Shown: positions 24,282 to 33,312 of the stretch, one piece after another | Numbering within the stretch: the first letter of the stretch is position 1 | How the letters are laid out: each line of letters opens with the position of its first letter | The notes under the pieces: model-generated | The model's database searches: none | Seen by the model: the letters and a program-made list of their open reading frames with translations, nothing else | Told to the model about the DNA's origin: nothing | DNA from: JBKBIP01 sp046297495 | Lineage (GTDB): Bacteria; Planctomycetota; Planctomycetia; Gemmatales; Gemmataceae | Direction: 5' to 3' | DNA length: 64,000 nucleotides | Assembly (NCBI GenBank): GCA_046297495.1 | Contig: JBKBIP010000005.1 | Span: forward strand, 1-64,000 | Position numbers and translations under genes: made by a program

Positions 24282-26225
24282 ATGGCTTCGCATTATATTC
24301 CGAATACGCGCGTTCCAACTCTCGTGTTTCCCAGTAGCACGCAGGCGACCCGGCACGTGGCCTTGATGATCGAAAGTCTCATCCGGCAGAACAACATCGC
24401 CGGTCGGCCGACGGTGCTGGGGCTAGCGACCGGTTCGACGCCGGTGGACCTGTACCGCGAGCTAATCCGCATGCATCAGGAGGAGAAGCTCGATTTCAGC
24501 CGGGTCATCACCTTCAACCTGGACGAATACTACCCGATGTCGTCCGACGATCCGCACAGCTACCGGCGCTGGATGTTCGAGACGCTGTTCAATCACATTA
24601 ATGTTCCCGCTGAGAATATCCACATTCCCGATGGTATGGTCCCCGCCGATGAAGTGGAAGATTACTGCATCCAGTATGAACAGCAAATCCGCAAGGCCGG
24701 CGGCATCGATCTGCAAATCCTTGGCATTGGCCGCAGCGGGCACATCGGCTTCAATGAACCCGGCTCGACCCGCTTCAGCCGGACGCGGCTGGTCACGCTC
24801 GATTCGATCACGCGCCGCGACGCCGCCAGTGGCTTTTTCGGCGAACAGAACGTGCCGCATCAAGCCATCACCATGGGGGTCGGCACCATTCTCGACGCTC
24901 GCCAAATCGTGCTGCTGGCCTTCGGTGAGCACAAGTCGGCCATCGTCCGCCAAGCGCTGGAGGAAGAAGTCACCGATGCCGTCTCGGCTAGTTATTTGCA
25001 AAAGCACCCCGACGCCACGTTCATCCTCGACCAAGCTGCCGCCCAAGAGCTGACCGCTATTTGCAAACCCTGGCTCAGCGGGCCTATCGTCTGGACTCCC
25101 GATCTGATGCGGCGGGCGGTGATCGAGCTGAGTTTGACGCTGGGCAAAGCCTTGCTCAAGCTGTCCGATGATGATTTTCGCGGGCATGGTCTGTACGAGC
25201 TGCTACGCGAACATGGCCCCGCCGAGGCGCTGGGCCGGCGCGTCTTCCACGAGCTAATGGGGACGTTGTGCCTCGATCCGGGCCGGCCCCTGAGTAAGGG
25301 GCAGGAGACGACTTTAACGACCTTTCAGGAAGACCCCCGCCAGGCGTTGGGCGACCAGACGGAAGAGCCGACCGCCCCTTCCACCATCATTGTGTTCAGC
25401 CCCCATCCCGACGATGACGTGATCAGCATGGGGGGAACGTTAATCCGCTTGGTGGAACGAGGGCACCAAGTTCACGTCGCTTACATGACCAGCGGCAACA
25501 TCGCCGTTTTCGATCACGACGCCTGGCGGTTCACCGATTTCGTGGTGGAATTTAATCGGCTCTTCGAGATTGATCAGCAACACACCGATCAGGTCAAGTG
25601 CCGGGTGCGCGATTTTCTCCACTCGAAAGCGCCGGGCCAACCCGACTCCCCCGACTTGTTGCAGATCAAGGGGCTGATTCGCCAGACCGAGGCGCGGGCG
25701 GCGGCGCTGGTGTGCGGCATTCCGCCGGAGCAATGTGAGTTCATGAATCTGCGCTTTTACCAGACCGGCACCATCGCCAAGGCTCCGATTCATCCGCAAG
25801 ATATTGCCGATATCGTGTCGTTGCTCCAGCGTTTGCGGCCCCACCAAATTTACGTGGCCGGTGAGCTGTCCGACCCGCACGGCACCCATCGCATGTGCGC
25901 CGAGGCGATTTACGAAGCGGTGCGCCAAGCGCGCGCTCAAGGACACGAGTTCGAGGTCTGGCTCTATCGCGGCGCCTGGGAAGAATGGGAGCCGCACGAG
26001 ATCGAACGGGTCGTGCCGCTCAGCCCCGATGATGTCGAGCGCAAAAAGCAAGCCATCTTCCGCCATCAGTCACAGAAGGATCGCGCCATGTTTCCCGGCG
26101 GCAGCGACCGCCGCGAGTTCTGGCAACGCGCCGAGGATCGCAACCGTGCCACGGCGAAACGGTACGATACGCTGGGCTTGCCGGAGTTCTACGCCTTGGA
26201 AGCCTTCGTGCGCTGGCGCGGCTGA
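24282..26225 (+). CDS. nagB: Fusion of glucosamine-6-phosphate deaminase and PIG-L/LmbE deacetylase
   Basis: Protein of 647 residues. Residues about 1-270 form the NagB fold: GLATGSTPVDLYRELI, FNLDEYYPMS, GIGRSGHIGFNEPGS and MGVGTILDARQIVLLAFGEH, so the deaminase active-site Asp, Glu and His are present. From about residue 365 the LmbE/PIG-L domain begins with SPHPDDDVISMGGTLI (zinc motif HPDDD) and contains GELSDPHGTHRMCA. Similar double-domain proteins exist in Bacteroidetes and planctomycetes. The combination suggests deacetylation of an amino-sugar compound followed by deamination and isomerisation to fructose-6-phosphate (inference). ATG 24282 is preceded only by a weak GAGG. No other nag gene is nearby. 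Confidence 0.88.
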   Translation: MASHYIPNTRVPTLVFPSSTQATRHVALMIESLIRQNNIAGRPTVLGLATGSTPVDLYRELIRMHQEEKLDFSRVITFNLDEYYPMSSDDPHSYRRWMFETLFNHINVPAENIHIPDGMVPADEVEDYCIQYEQQIRKAGGIDLQILGIGRSGHIGFNEPGSTRFSRTRLVTLDSITRRDAASGFFGEQNVPHQAITMGVGTILDARQIVLLAFGEHKSAIVRQALEEEVTDAVSASYLQKHPDATFILDQAAAQELTAICKPWLSGPIVWTPDLMRRAVIELSLTLGKALLKLSDDDFRGHGLYELLREHGPAEALGRRVFHELMGTLCLDPGRPLSKGQETTLTTFQEDPRQALGDQTEEPTAPSTIIVFSPHPDDDVISMGGTLIRLVERGHQVHVAYMTSGNIAVFDHDAWRFTDFVVEFNRLFEIDQQHTDQVKCRVRDFLHSKAPGQPDSPDLLQIKGLIRQTEARAAALVCGIPPEQCEFMNLRFYQTGTIAKAPIHPQDIADIVSLLQRLRPHQIYVAGELSDPHGTHRMCAEAIYEAVRQARAQGHEFEVWLYRGAWEEWEPHEIERVVPLSPDDVERKKQAIFRHQSQKDRAMFPGGSDRREFWQRAEDRNRATAKRYDTLGLPEFYALEAFVRWRG

Positions 26226-26565
26226 ACAGAAACCACATGAGGGCGTGTGCGAAACGACGACTCCCTGCGCGACGACATCGAAAAAGGAAGCCGCCAGCCC
26301 CCCAGCCCCCCGAACGGCGCTCCGAGATGCCGTGCTTGTCGCTCGTTTTCCCCAGCAAGCACAAAGCGCGCCGTCATCGACATTTCGCTGCCAGCAGCAA
26401 TCGACAACCCTCCACTAATCCTCCCTTCTGCTCGTTTTTCGCGGCGGCGGGGAAGTTTTGATTTCGGACCAAAATAATCTGCTTCAGCAACTTTCCCTTG
26501 AACTCCGACGTATGATGTAAGTAGAGGGGTGCATGGTCCACTAGAAACCAAAGGGGGTTAGCCCA
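26226..26565. other. Intergenic region, nothing recognised
   Basis: About 340 bp with no gene, RNA or clear repeat. AT content rises just before the DUF2203 gene, which has AAAGGGGG as its likely ribosome binding site. Confidence 0.4.
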
Positions 26566-27054
26566 ATGAGCGGCTCGACGGAAAACGCGGCTTCCAGCGC
26601 TTTTGAGAATCCCAGCGGGCGCGATACGATTCTGACATTGCCCACCGCTAACCGCATGTTGGTGTTGGTGCGGCGCGTCATCACGGACCTGTTGACTGAC
26701 AAGCGCCGCTTGGACGAGTTGTACGCGGAACAGGAAGAACTGGATCGCAATCGGCGGACCCTGAACTGGCCCCAACGTCGCCGCCGTTATCAGGTGCATG
26801 AGGAAGTGGCGATGGTGGAGCAACACGTCCAGGATTCCTTGGCCGAGTTAGAGGTGTTGGGGGTGGTTCTCATCCATCCCACCGAGGGGCAAGTTGGCTT
26901 CCCCACCTTGGTCAATAACCGCCCCGCTTTTTTCTCCTGGAAACCGGGGGAAGAAGGACTACATTTTTGGCATTTCGCTGGCGAAAAGGCCCGCCGCCCG
27001 ATTCCTGCTTCGTGGTTGAAATTGACCGAGACGCAGTTCGTCAAGAAAAAATGA
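26566..27054 (+). CDS. DUF2203 family protein
   Basis: Protein of 162 residues, function unknown. After a disordered start come FTLPTANR-like (ILTLPTANRMLVLVRRVITD), a charged coiled helix (RRLDELYAEQEELDRNR and YQVHEEVAMVEQHVQDSLAE), then the conserved C-terminal half, LGVVLIHPTEGQVGFPTLVN, PAFFSWKPGEEGLHFWHFAG. That order matches DUF2203, where the second part is the conserved core. A short A-run/T-run palindrome (27081-27101) may be its weak terminator, and the orphan riboswitch follows. Confidence 0.8.
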   Translation: MSGSTENAASSAFENPSGRDTILTLPTANRMLVLVRRVITDLLTDKRRLDELYAEQEELDRNRRTLNWPQRRRRYQVHEEVAMVEQHVQDSLAELEVLGVVLIHPTEGQVGFPTLVNNRPAFFSWKPGEEGLHFWHFAGEKARRPIPASWLKLTETQFVKKK

Positions 27055-27111
27055 GGGAATGACGCGAAGAAACCGATCCTGAAAAAAATTGTAATTTTTT
27101 CAATTTTGCTC

Positions 27112-27140
27112 TTGATTCCAGAAAGTCTCTTTTTTAAGAT
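27112..27140 (+). promoter_or_regulatory. Sigma-70-like promoter for the riboswitch transcript
   Basis: TTGATT (27112-27117) and TAAGAT (27135-27140) with a 17-bp spacer. Start of transcription would fall near 27147, about 20 nt before the aptamer. Confidence 0.5.
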
Positions 27141-27165
27141 GAACTCTAGATTGGTGATAACAACA

Positions 27166-27275
27166 CCATCCTCGACAATAGCAAACCCGTCGTGAGGCGG
27201 GGACGCAAAGCTATGGGCTCTTAGCCGTCCTGAGGGGGGGACGGATTTAAGGCTGCCAGGCTACCGAAGGGATGG
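27166..27275 (+). ncRNA. GEMM-I cyclic dinucleotide riboswitch aptamer
   Basis: The conserved GEMM-I elements are all present in order. P1 strands are CCATCC (27166-27171) and GGATGG (27270-27275). The core block GCAAACC is at 27181-27187. A six-pair stem CCCGTC/GGCGGG (27186-27191, 27196-27201) is capped by the GNRA loop GTGA. GGACGCAAAGC (27201-27211) follows, with the intercalating adenine at 27207. A second hairpin lies around 27220-27252, and GGCTGCCAGGCTACCGA (27251-27267) closes the core. The base before GCAAACC, called position 20 in this class, is A (27180). G is usual in c-di-GMP binders, while A is found in the GEMM-Ib group known from Geobacter to bind 3',3'-cGAMP. A strong terminator follows, but no sense-strand gene. 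Confidence 0.87.
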
Positions 27276-27302
27276 ACGGGACCCGTAAGTATGCTTGGTG
27301 CT

Positions 27303-27335
27303 CCGGGCTTTCGCAAGGAAGCCCGGATTTTTTTT
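27303..27335 (+). terminator. Rho-independent terminator after the riboswitch
   Basis: CCGGGCTT (27303-27310) and AAGCCCGG (27319-27326) form a perfect 8-bp stem with an 8-nt loop, followed by A and eight T (27328-27335). It is 27 nt behind the aptamer, where an expression platform would sit. Confidence 0.9.
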
Positions 27336-27540
27336 GCGCGCTGAGCAAGGGGGCCGGCGCTTCGAGGGCCCGCACCGCGCGTAACTCCGGCGGCCTGGGC
27401 ATTTCCCCCAGCGGCCGGGGGAAACAAGTGACAAGAGCACGCCAAGCCAGCAAGGGATGAGGGGCCAGCGTAATCATGCGGCTGTTGGGACGCCCGGCAA
27501 ATTCGTTCCAGCTTCCCTATGGGTCGCCCCGCCGAACGGC

Positions 27541-28713
27541 TCACCGAAACGCCTCGAACTCTTTGCCCAGCACGGCGGCGGCGATCTTGAGTTTGAGGAT
27601 TTCGTCGGCCCCTTCATAAATGCGACAGACGCGCACGTCTTGCAGGTGCCGGCCGGGGCGGTACAGCGTGGACCAGCCGCGACCGCCGAAGACCTGCACT
27701 GCTCGATCGGCGGCGTCCCAGGCGGCGTTCGACGCGAACAGCTTGGCTTGAGCGGCGAGCAGGTCGGCTTGCCGGCTCAGCTCCGCGTTGGCGGGGTCAG
27801 CGGCGCTGGCGTCCTTCGCCTCCGCCGCCCGGATCACCATTGCCTCGCTCGCCACGCGGGCCAGCTCGATTTGGGCGATGTGCTCCTGAACCAGTTGATG
27901 CTTGGCGAGGGGCTTGCCGTGTTGCTGCCGTTCCTTGGCATACGTGATGACTTCTTCCAGACAATCCTCGATCACCCCCAAACAGCCGGAGGCCACGCTG
28001 ATGCGGCCGCTAACCAGCGTGCCCATCGCGATCCGGAAGCCGTTCCCTTCCGCGCCCAGCCGATTGTCAAGCGGCACTTTCACGTCGCGCATCTCGAACA
28101 TGGCGGTATTGGCCGTTGGCATCCCCATCTTGGCCGTCAGGTCTTCTTTGTGAAAACCGGGATCGTCGGTGTCGAGGATGAAGGCGCTAATCCGCCCCTG
28201 GCCCCCTGCGGGATAGGCGAACACGATCACCGTGGTGGCGATGCCGCCGTTCGAGATCAAATACTTCACGCCATTGAGGACATAGTGATCCCCCCGGTGT
28301 TCATAAGTCGATTGCATTTCCAGCGGATTGCTACCGGCGTCCGGCTCGGTCAAGCCGAAGGCTAATATCTTGTCGCCGCGACAGGCCGCCGGCAGATAGC
28401 GGCGTTTCTGTTCCTCGCTTCCCCAAGTCAGGATGGGATATTCGCCAATGGATGTGTGGCCGGAGAAGAAGGTCCGCACGCCGGTTCCTTCCCGATTGAT
28501 GCGGGCCAAGGCGCGGGCGTAGGTCACGGTGTCGGCTCCGCGCCCGCCATACTCCACCGGCACCGGCATCCCCAGCAGATGGTATTTCTTGGCCAGCGGA
28601 ATCAGCTCGTCGTTGTAGCGATGCTCGACGTAGCACAATTCCTCGATGGGCCGAATCTCCTCGCAAAATGCCGCCACGTCGGCCAACAGTTGCTGCCGTT
28701 CCTGCGGAGTCAT
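27541..28713 (-). CDS. Acyl-CoA dehydrogenase
   Basis: FAD enzyme that forms the alpha-beta double bond of an acyl-CoA. Protein of 390 residues. ATG 28713 is chosen because AAGGAAG lies seven bases upstream; an ATG five codons earlier has no ribosome binding site. Domain order is the helical N-domain, the middle beta-domain with FGLTEPDAGSNPLEMQS and the LNGVKYLISNGG segment, and the C-terminal helical domain with a Q-HGKPLAKHQLVQE stretch, VQVFGGRGW and the catalytic glutamate in RIYEGADEILKL. Acyl chain preference is unknown. It is convergent with the riboswitch transcript, which would run toward its 3' end. Confidence 0.93.
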   Translation of the reverse strand: MTPQERQQLLADVAAFCEEIRPIEELCYVEHRYNDELIPLAKKYHLLGMPVPVEYGGRGADTVTYARALARINREGTGVRTFFSGHTSIGEYPILTWGSEEQKRRYLPAACRGDKILAFGLTEPDAGSNPLEMQSTYEHRGDHYVLNGVKYLISNGGIATTVIVFAYPAGGQGRISAFILDTDDPGFHKEDLTAKMGMPTANTAMFEMRDVKVPLDNRLGAEGNGFRIAMGTLVSGRISVASGCLGVIEDCLEEVITYAKERQQHGKPLAKHQLVQEHIAQIELARVASEAMVIRAAEAKDASAADPANAELSRQADLLAAQAKLFASNAAWDAADRAVQVFGGRGWSTLYRPGRHLQDVRVCRIYEGADEILKLKIAAAVLGKEFEAFR

Positions 28714-29140
28714 AAGCTCTTCCTTCATGGGATTCGCGTTTCAAGGAATAGATATTATTGTTATCATCCTTACTTCGACGATGAGAACCAAGAGCAAGTT
28801 GGGAGCGATTTTCGTTTGGGGTTTAGCGAAGCATGCCACTGGCCTCATGTCAAAATGTCCAACCAGCCAAGGAGACCGATTTCACCCTGGAATCGAGGAG
28901 CGGTCTCGATACGAAAATGGCGGATGGTTTCCAAGCGGCGGCAAAAGCGTCTGGAACGTCCTCGAAAGCGGATAAACCGGACTCGCGTCGGATACATCGA
29001 ATATCCATAGAATATTCTTGGAATCATTCGCCTCCTACAAGGTTTTCTTGCTACAACAATTCCAACGAGCAGCCCGGCTCCTGGATGGGGGAGAATAGCG
29101 GCTGCGGACAATCCACTAACTTGAGCGGAGTAGATCGGTA
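28714..29140. other. Intergenic region between acyl-CoA dehydrogenase and desaturase
   Basis: About 430 bp, divergent promoter space. A small palindrome GAATATCCATAGAATATTC lies near 28999-29017. No gene, RNA or known repeat was recognised. Confidence 0.4.
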
Positions 29141-30091
29141 ATGAAACTGCAAACCGGCGCGAAGTCCGTGCGGTTTTCCTGGGTCAATTGCCTGGCCTTG
29201 GTGGCCTTCCACTTGGTCGCCTTTGCCTTCATGTTCGTGTTCATCACCTGGCAAGCCATGGTGGTGTGTTTCCTCGCGTATGTGCTCACGGGCATGGTGG
29301 GGATCACGTTCGGTTATCACCGGCTCCTGACGCACAAGTCGCTCAAGGTGCCGCGCTGGCTAGAAAACCTGGCTGCCTTGTGCGGCGCGCTGGCCCTTCA
29401 GGGGGGACCAGTCAGTTGGGTGGCCATGCACCGCCTCCATCATGCCTATTCTGATCAACCGGAAGATCCGCACGACGCCACCAAAGGCTTTTGGCACGCG
29501 CACCTGTGGAATATCCTATTCGTGCGTCAGGATTTACTTCATTTCGAGCAGTATCGCCACTACGCGCCGGACTTGGCGAAACGGCCGTTCCTGTGCTGGC
29601 TAGATCGGAACCTGGTGTTGGTGCAGGTTGTTTTCGGCTTGCTGCTGTTCGGCCTCGGCGGCCTTTTGGGGGGCGCGCCTGGATTCGATTGGTACAACGC
29701 TTGGAGCTTCGTCATTTGGGGAATTCCGGTGCGTCTCATCCTGGTTTATCACATCACCTGGTTTGTGAATTCCGCCTGTCATCTCTGGGGATCGAATCCC
29801 AATCAACTGAATGACTTGTCCAAGAACAACTGGTGGGTGGGCATTTTGGCATTCGGCGAGGGCTGGCACAACAATCATCACGCGCAACCCGCCGCGGCGC
29901 GGCACGGCTGGAAATGGTGGCAGTTGGATGCCACCTGGCTCTTTATCCAGGTGTTGCGCATGGTGGGTCTGGCGCGCGAGGTCGTCTTGCCCAAACCGCG
30001 CCCGCCACTTCCCGACCCAGAAAACAAGCCGGTCGCCACGGCGGAGACGTCCCTCGCGTCGCTGATCATGCCAGAGCCGCACAGCGCCTAA
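29141..30091 (+). CDS. Fatty acyl desaturase (stearoyl-CoA/Delta-9 type)
   Basis: Membrane di-iron enzyme introducing a cis double bond into an acyl chain. Protein of 316 residues with hydrophobic pairs at about 16-55 and 155-210. The three histidine boxes are intact: H60-RLLT-H65, H97-RL-HH101 and H243-NN-HH247 (EGWHNNHH); WFVNSACHLWG before the last box is typical of acyl-CoA desaturases. A proline-rich tail follows. With the neighbouring acyl-CoA dehydrogenase it suggests a local lipid theme, though the genes are divergent. Confidence 0.92.
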   Translation: MKLQTGAKSVRFSWVNCLALVAFHLVAFAFMFVFITWQAMVVCFLAYVLTGMVGITFGYHRLLTHKSLKVPRWLENLAALCGALALQGGPVSWVAMHRLHHAYSDQPEDPHDATKGFWHAHLWNILFVRQDLLHFEQYRHYAPDLAKRPFLCWLDRNLVLVQVVFGLLLFGLGGLLGGAPGFDWYNAWSFVIWGIPVRLILVYHITWFVNSACHLWGSNPNQLNDLSKNNWWVGILAFGEGWHNNHHAQPAAARHGWKWWQLDATWLFIQVLRMVGLAREVVLPKPRPPLPDPENKPVATAETSLASLIMPEPHSA

Positions 30092-30410
30092 AATGGTAGG
30101 CAAACGAACGGCATCCATTCCGGCGTAGGCGTCTGTTCGGTACGCCGAAGGGGCGGCTACCCCTTGCGCGCCGATCATTGTACCAGCGCTGGTTGAGATG
30201 GTCTGAAACCACCTGGGGTGGCCGGGGCTGAATGCCGTGAAGCTCCGGCATGGACGCGCCAGGGCATCGCCGCGCTCTGTCCCGGCTACCCTGCGGGACC
30301 AACTCAACCGCTCGCATCGCTGGCCGTTATTTTTCCCCCGCATAGTGTTAGGCATGGAGCACCTCGCTTTGCGGCTCGGTGTGGGAGCGCGTTTGGAAGG
30401 GGGATTCCGC
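30092..30410. other. Intergenic region, no gene recognised
   Basis: About 320 bp. Short palindromes (for example ACCAGCGCTGGT near 30181-30192) are present but no RNA family or repeat copy was recognised. Confidence 0.35.
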
Positions 30411-31400
30411 ATGAATCAACCGTTTCGTGTGGGCGTGATTGGCTTGGGCCAGCGGTGGCGGCGGCACTATCGGCCCGCTTTACCGCGGTTGCCGCAGTTG
30501 TTTCGGATTGAGGCCGTATGTGACCAATGGCTCCGCCGAGCTGCCGAGGAGGCCAAGGCCCTGCGCTGCCGGGTCGCCGCTGGGCCGGGGGAGATGCTGG
30601 AACGGTCGGACATCGACGCGGTAGTAGTGGTGGATCGTCAATGGTACGGTTCGTGGCCGGTAGCCTTGGCCCTGCGCTTGGGCAAACCGATTCTCTGTGC
30701 CGACTTGCGCTGGGGGGATGTGCTCGATCTGGAACAATGGCAAGAAGCGATTCGCGCGCGACAGCTGCCGGTGCTGCTGGAGTTGTCAGCCCGCCAAGCC
30801 CCTGCCAGCCAGCGCCTGCGCGAACTGCTGGCGACCTGGCTTGGCCCCGCGCGACTGGTGCAATGCGAATGGCTTCAGGCGGCCCCCCCTCATCACCATC
30901 GGCCATCCGTGCTGATGGAGCCACTCTGGCAGAGCTTGGACCTACAAGGATTGGACTGGTCCCTTTCGTGTTTTGACGCCTTGCCGGAACAGGTCCAATG
31001 CGTGATTGCTCCTTCTGGAAACTATGTCTCCTTACAGCTGCTGTTCGCCGAAGACCGAGTCGCCGAGGTGCTGATGTATCGGCAACCGCGGCGGCAGTCG
31101 CGCTGTTGCCTGCGCGTGTTGGCCGACCAAGGCCAAGCGACGGCTCATCTCCCCCGCCAGCTGTACTGGGAGGATAGCGAAGGGCGTCATCGACAAGTGC
31201 TTCATCGGAATCATAAGTCACTGATAATAAATATCTTGGAACAATTCTACGACTTACGAGACAGCGGCCGACCGCCGCCGAGCTTTGACGCGCTCCGCCT
31301 TCTGGCCCCCGTGGTGCGGGCGGCCCGGCGCAGCTGGACCGAACGGCGGATCGTGAGCTTGGCCGAAGAGACCGCTGCCACGCCGACCGGATCGGGCTAG
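30411..31400 (+). CDS. Gfo/Idh/MocA-like oxidoreductase
   Basis: Protein of 329 residues with an N-terminal Rossmann fold: FRVGVIGLGQRWRRHYRPAL, then IEAVCDQ and DIDAVVVVDRQW, where Gfo/Idh enzymes bind NAD(P). The usual E-K-P active-site motif is replaced by a KPILCADLRWGD segment, so the catalytic lysine is kept in a changed context. The C-terminal half is beta-rich and diverged. ATG 30411 has GGAAGGGGG just upstream; the frame is open 58 codons earlier through sequence that looks non-coding. Planctomycetes have many Gfo/Idh copies; the substrate cannot be told. It may be catalytically altered. Confidence 0.72.
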   Translation: MNQPFRVGVIGLGQRWRRHYRPALPRLPQLFRIEAVCDQWLRRAAEEAKALRCRVAAGPGEMLERSDIDAVVVVDRQWYGSWPVALALRLGKPILCADLRWGDVLDLEQWQEAIRARQLPVLLELSARQAPASQRLRELLATWLGPARLVQCEWLQAAPPHHHRPSVLMEPLWQSLDLQGLDWSLSCFDALPEQVQCVIAPSGNYVSLQLLFAEDRVAEVLMYRQPRRQSRCCLRVLADQGQATAHLPRQLYWEDSEGRHRQVLHRNHKSLIINILEQFYDLRDSGRPPPSFDALRLLAPVVRAARRSWTERRIVSLAEETAATPTGSG

Positions 31401-31811
31401 ATCGTGGTCGTTTACCGTGATTCTTTTTGCTTCAAATAGTTATAAATTAGCCCCGCAAGTGGATTGGCCCACCTACGCTTGGCGTCCGGCGGCGTGCCGC
31501 GTTCCGCTCCTGGTACCGCTTAGTTCATTTCCCAACGGCGAAAAAGCGTGGATTTGAAGGCGGAATCCTTTGACTTTTCAGGAGTTGCATGCGATGATCG
31601 GGGAGAACTGGGAAAACGAGAATTTTTGGGAACGATTTGGGAACTCTCCCTAGAAAGGCTGCGTCCAACCACCAGTTACACCTGAAACAGAGATGGGCGA
31701 GCCATTAAACTTTCATTCATTCCGAGACGTGACATTCCATCACTTAAGTCAGGCCAACCACCTGGGTAACATCACCAGGTAAGCCAACCACTCAATCGGG
31801 GGTGAAGATCC
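31401..31811. promoter_or_regulatory. Long leader of DUF1501 gene with candidate promoter
   Basis: No gene recognised apart from a 19-codon frame at 31593-31652. TTGACT (31570-31575) and GATGAT (31593-31598) with a 17-bp spacer form a candidate promoter about 215 bp ahead of the DUF1501 start. Near the gene, ACCTGG...CCAGGT forms a small hairpin flanked by direct copies of GCCAACCA (31752-31792). Confidence 0.4.
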
Positions 31812-33125
31812 ATGCTGAATCGTCGTCATTTCATGAAGCACGTTGCGGGTTACTCACTGATGGCAGCGCCATCGCTGCAATTCGTGCAGGGGCTGCGCGC
31901 GGCGCAATCGACGCTCAAGAAACAAAACAAGAGCCTCATCATCCTGTGGATGTCGGGCGGTCCACCCACCATCGACCTGTGGGACATGAAGCCGGAATCC
32001 AACAACGGCGGTCCCCATCGTCCTGTGCAGACAGCGGCTCCGGGCGTCATGATCACCGAACACATGCCCAAGACGGCCGCGCAGTTCAAGAATTTGTCCA
32101 TCGTTCGTTCGCTGGTCACGAGTGAAGGGGATCACAACCGCGGCACCATCCTGATGACCACGGGCCGCACCCCCAGCCCGGTCGTGCAATACCCGACCAT
32201 CGGCGCCATCACCTCCCACCAGCTGACCCCCAGCGACCTCGATCTGCCGGGCTTTATCTCCATCGGTGGCGGCGGCATGCGGACCTCGCCGGGCTTCTTG
32301 GGGATGAACTACGCCGCCTTCACGGTGCAGAACCCCGGCACGCCGCCGCCGAACATGCGGCCCCCTTCGTCGCTGGGTTCCGGCGACGAGTTGGATGAAC
32401 GGGTACGCCGTCGGCAACGCTTGTTCTACAGCATTGAAGATCAGTTCACCACGGGCCAAGCCCCGCATGCCCAAACCGAAGCCGACCTCAAGAAGTATGG
32501 CGGCGCTGCTTTGAATCACCGCGACATTTACGGCAAGGCCTTCAGCTTGATGGTCAGCCCGCGCGGCAAGGTATTCGATCTCGCTTCCGAGCCGCGTAGC
32601 TTGGTGGACGAATACGGCAACAACAACTTCGGTCGCGGCTGCTTGCTGGCCCGTAAACTGGTCGAAGCGGGCGTCACCGCCGTCGAAGTCAGCTTGGGTG
32701 GATGGGACCTGCACGGCAACACGCACGCCACCTTGCAATCGCAACGGCTGCCGGTGCTCGACTCTGGCATGGGCACCCTGGTCAAGGACTTGGTGGATCG
32801 TGGCTTGTGGGACAACACCGTTGTGGTGTGGATGGGTGAGTTCGGCCGCACGCCGCGCATCAATCAGAACGCGGGTCGTGACCACTGGCCGCGTTGCTGG
32901 TCGGTCGTCATCGGTGGCGGCGGCATCAAAGGCGGCGTGGCTTATGGCGCCACCGATAAGGATGGCACCGCTGTTGCTGACAAGCCGGCTACTATCACCG
33001 ACCTGTACGCCACCCTCTTCCGGGGCTTGGGCCTTGACCCGACCACGCAGATCCGCGACAACCTGGGCCGTCCGATGGCCATCGCGGGCGACAATCCGAA
33101 GGCCATCAGCGAGTTGATCAGCTAA
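31812..33125 (+). CDS. DUF1501 domain-containing exported protein
   Basis: Protein of 437 residues, second DUF1501 copy in the window. The leader NRRHFMKHVAGYSLMAAPSL is Tat-like (RR followed by a short hydrophobic run). Family blocks are IILWMSGGPPTIDLWDMKPE, SEGDHNRGTILMTTG, VSLGGWDLHGNTHATLQSQR, WMGEFGRTPRINQNAGRDHW and GATDKDGTAVADKP. Identity to the copy at 12451 is confined to these blocks, so they are separate subfamilies and not a recent duplication. No DUF1549/DUF1553 partner is adjacent. A clear terminator follows. The function is unknown. Confidence 0.9.
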   Translation: MLNRRHFMKHVAGYSLMAAPSLQFVQGLRAAQSTLKKQNKSLIILWMSGGPPTIDLWDMKPESNNGGPHRPVQTAAPGVMITEHMPKTAAQFKNLSIVRSLVTSEGDHNRGTILMTTGRTPSPVVQYPTIGAITSHQLTPSDLDLPGFISIGGGGMRTSPGFLGMNYAAFTVQNPGTPPPNMRPPSSLGSGDELDERVRRRQRLFYSIEDQFTTGQAPHAQTEADLKKYGGAALNHRDIYGKAFSLMVSPRGKVFDLASEPRSLVDEYGNNNFGRGCLLARKLVEAGVTAVEVSLGGWDLHGNTHATLQSQRLPVLDSGMGTLVKDLVDRGLWDNTVVVWMGEFGRTPRINQNAGRDHWPRCWSVVIGGGGIKGGVAYGATDKDGTAVADKPATITDLYATLFRGLGLDPTTQIRDNLGRPMAIAGDNPKAISELIS

Positions 33126-33158
33126 CGTCCTTCGTTAAGCTCTGTTTCCCGATCAAGG

Positions 33159-33195
33159 GGAGAGCGTGGCAAATTCAGCCACGCTCTCCTCTTTT
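33159..33195 (+). terminator. Rho-independent terminator after DUF1501
   Basis: GGAGAGCGTGGC (33159-33170) pairs perfectly with GCCACGCTCTCC (33178-33189) over a 7-nt loop, followed by TCTTTTGCTTT. Confidence 0.88.
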
Positions 33196-33312
33196 GCTTT
33201 ACTCGCCTGAAGCCGCCACGTCGTTCCTGAGGCGTTGCTCCGCGACCTATTCAGATTAAGATGTAGAATATCCCCCAACTCTCTCCGTGGACTTACAAAC
33301 GGCGGCTCATTC

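Noticed and set aside
27457..28365. Sense-strand frame downstream of the riboswitch terminator, a possible regulated gene
   Set aside because: It is entirely antisense to the acyl-CoA dehydrogenase except for the first 28 codons, shows no family features and has a poor start. It is not accepted as the riboswitch target.
30066..30317. Small reverse frame in the gap after the desaturase
   Set aside because: Arginine/proline-rich translation typical of non-coding GC-rich DNA, no start signal.
31593..31652. 19-codon frame with AGGAG upstream in the DUF1501 leader
   Set aside because: Too short to judge; its start overlaps the candidate -10 element, so it would not be transcribed from that promoter.
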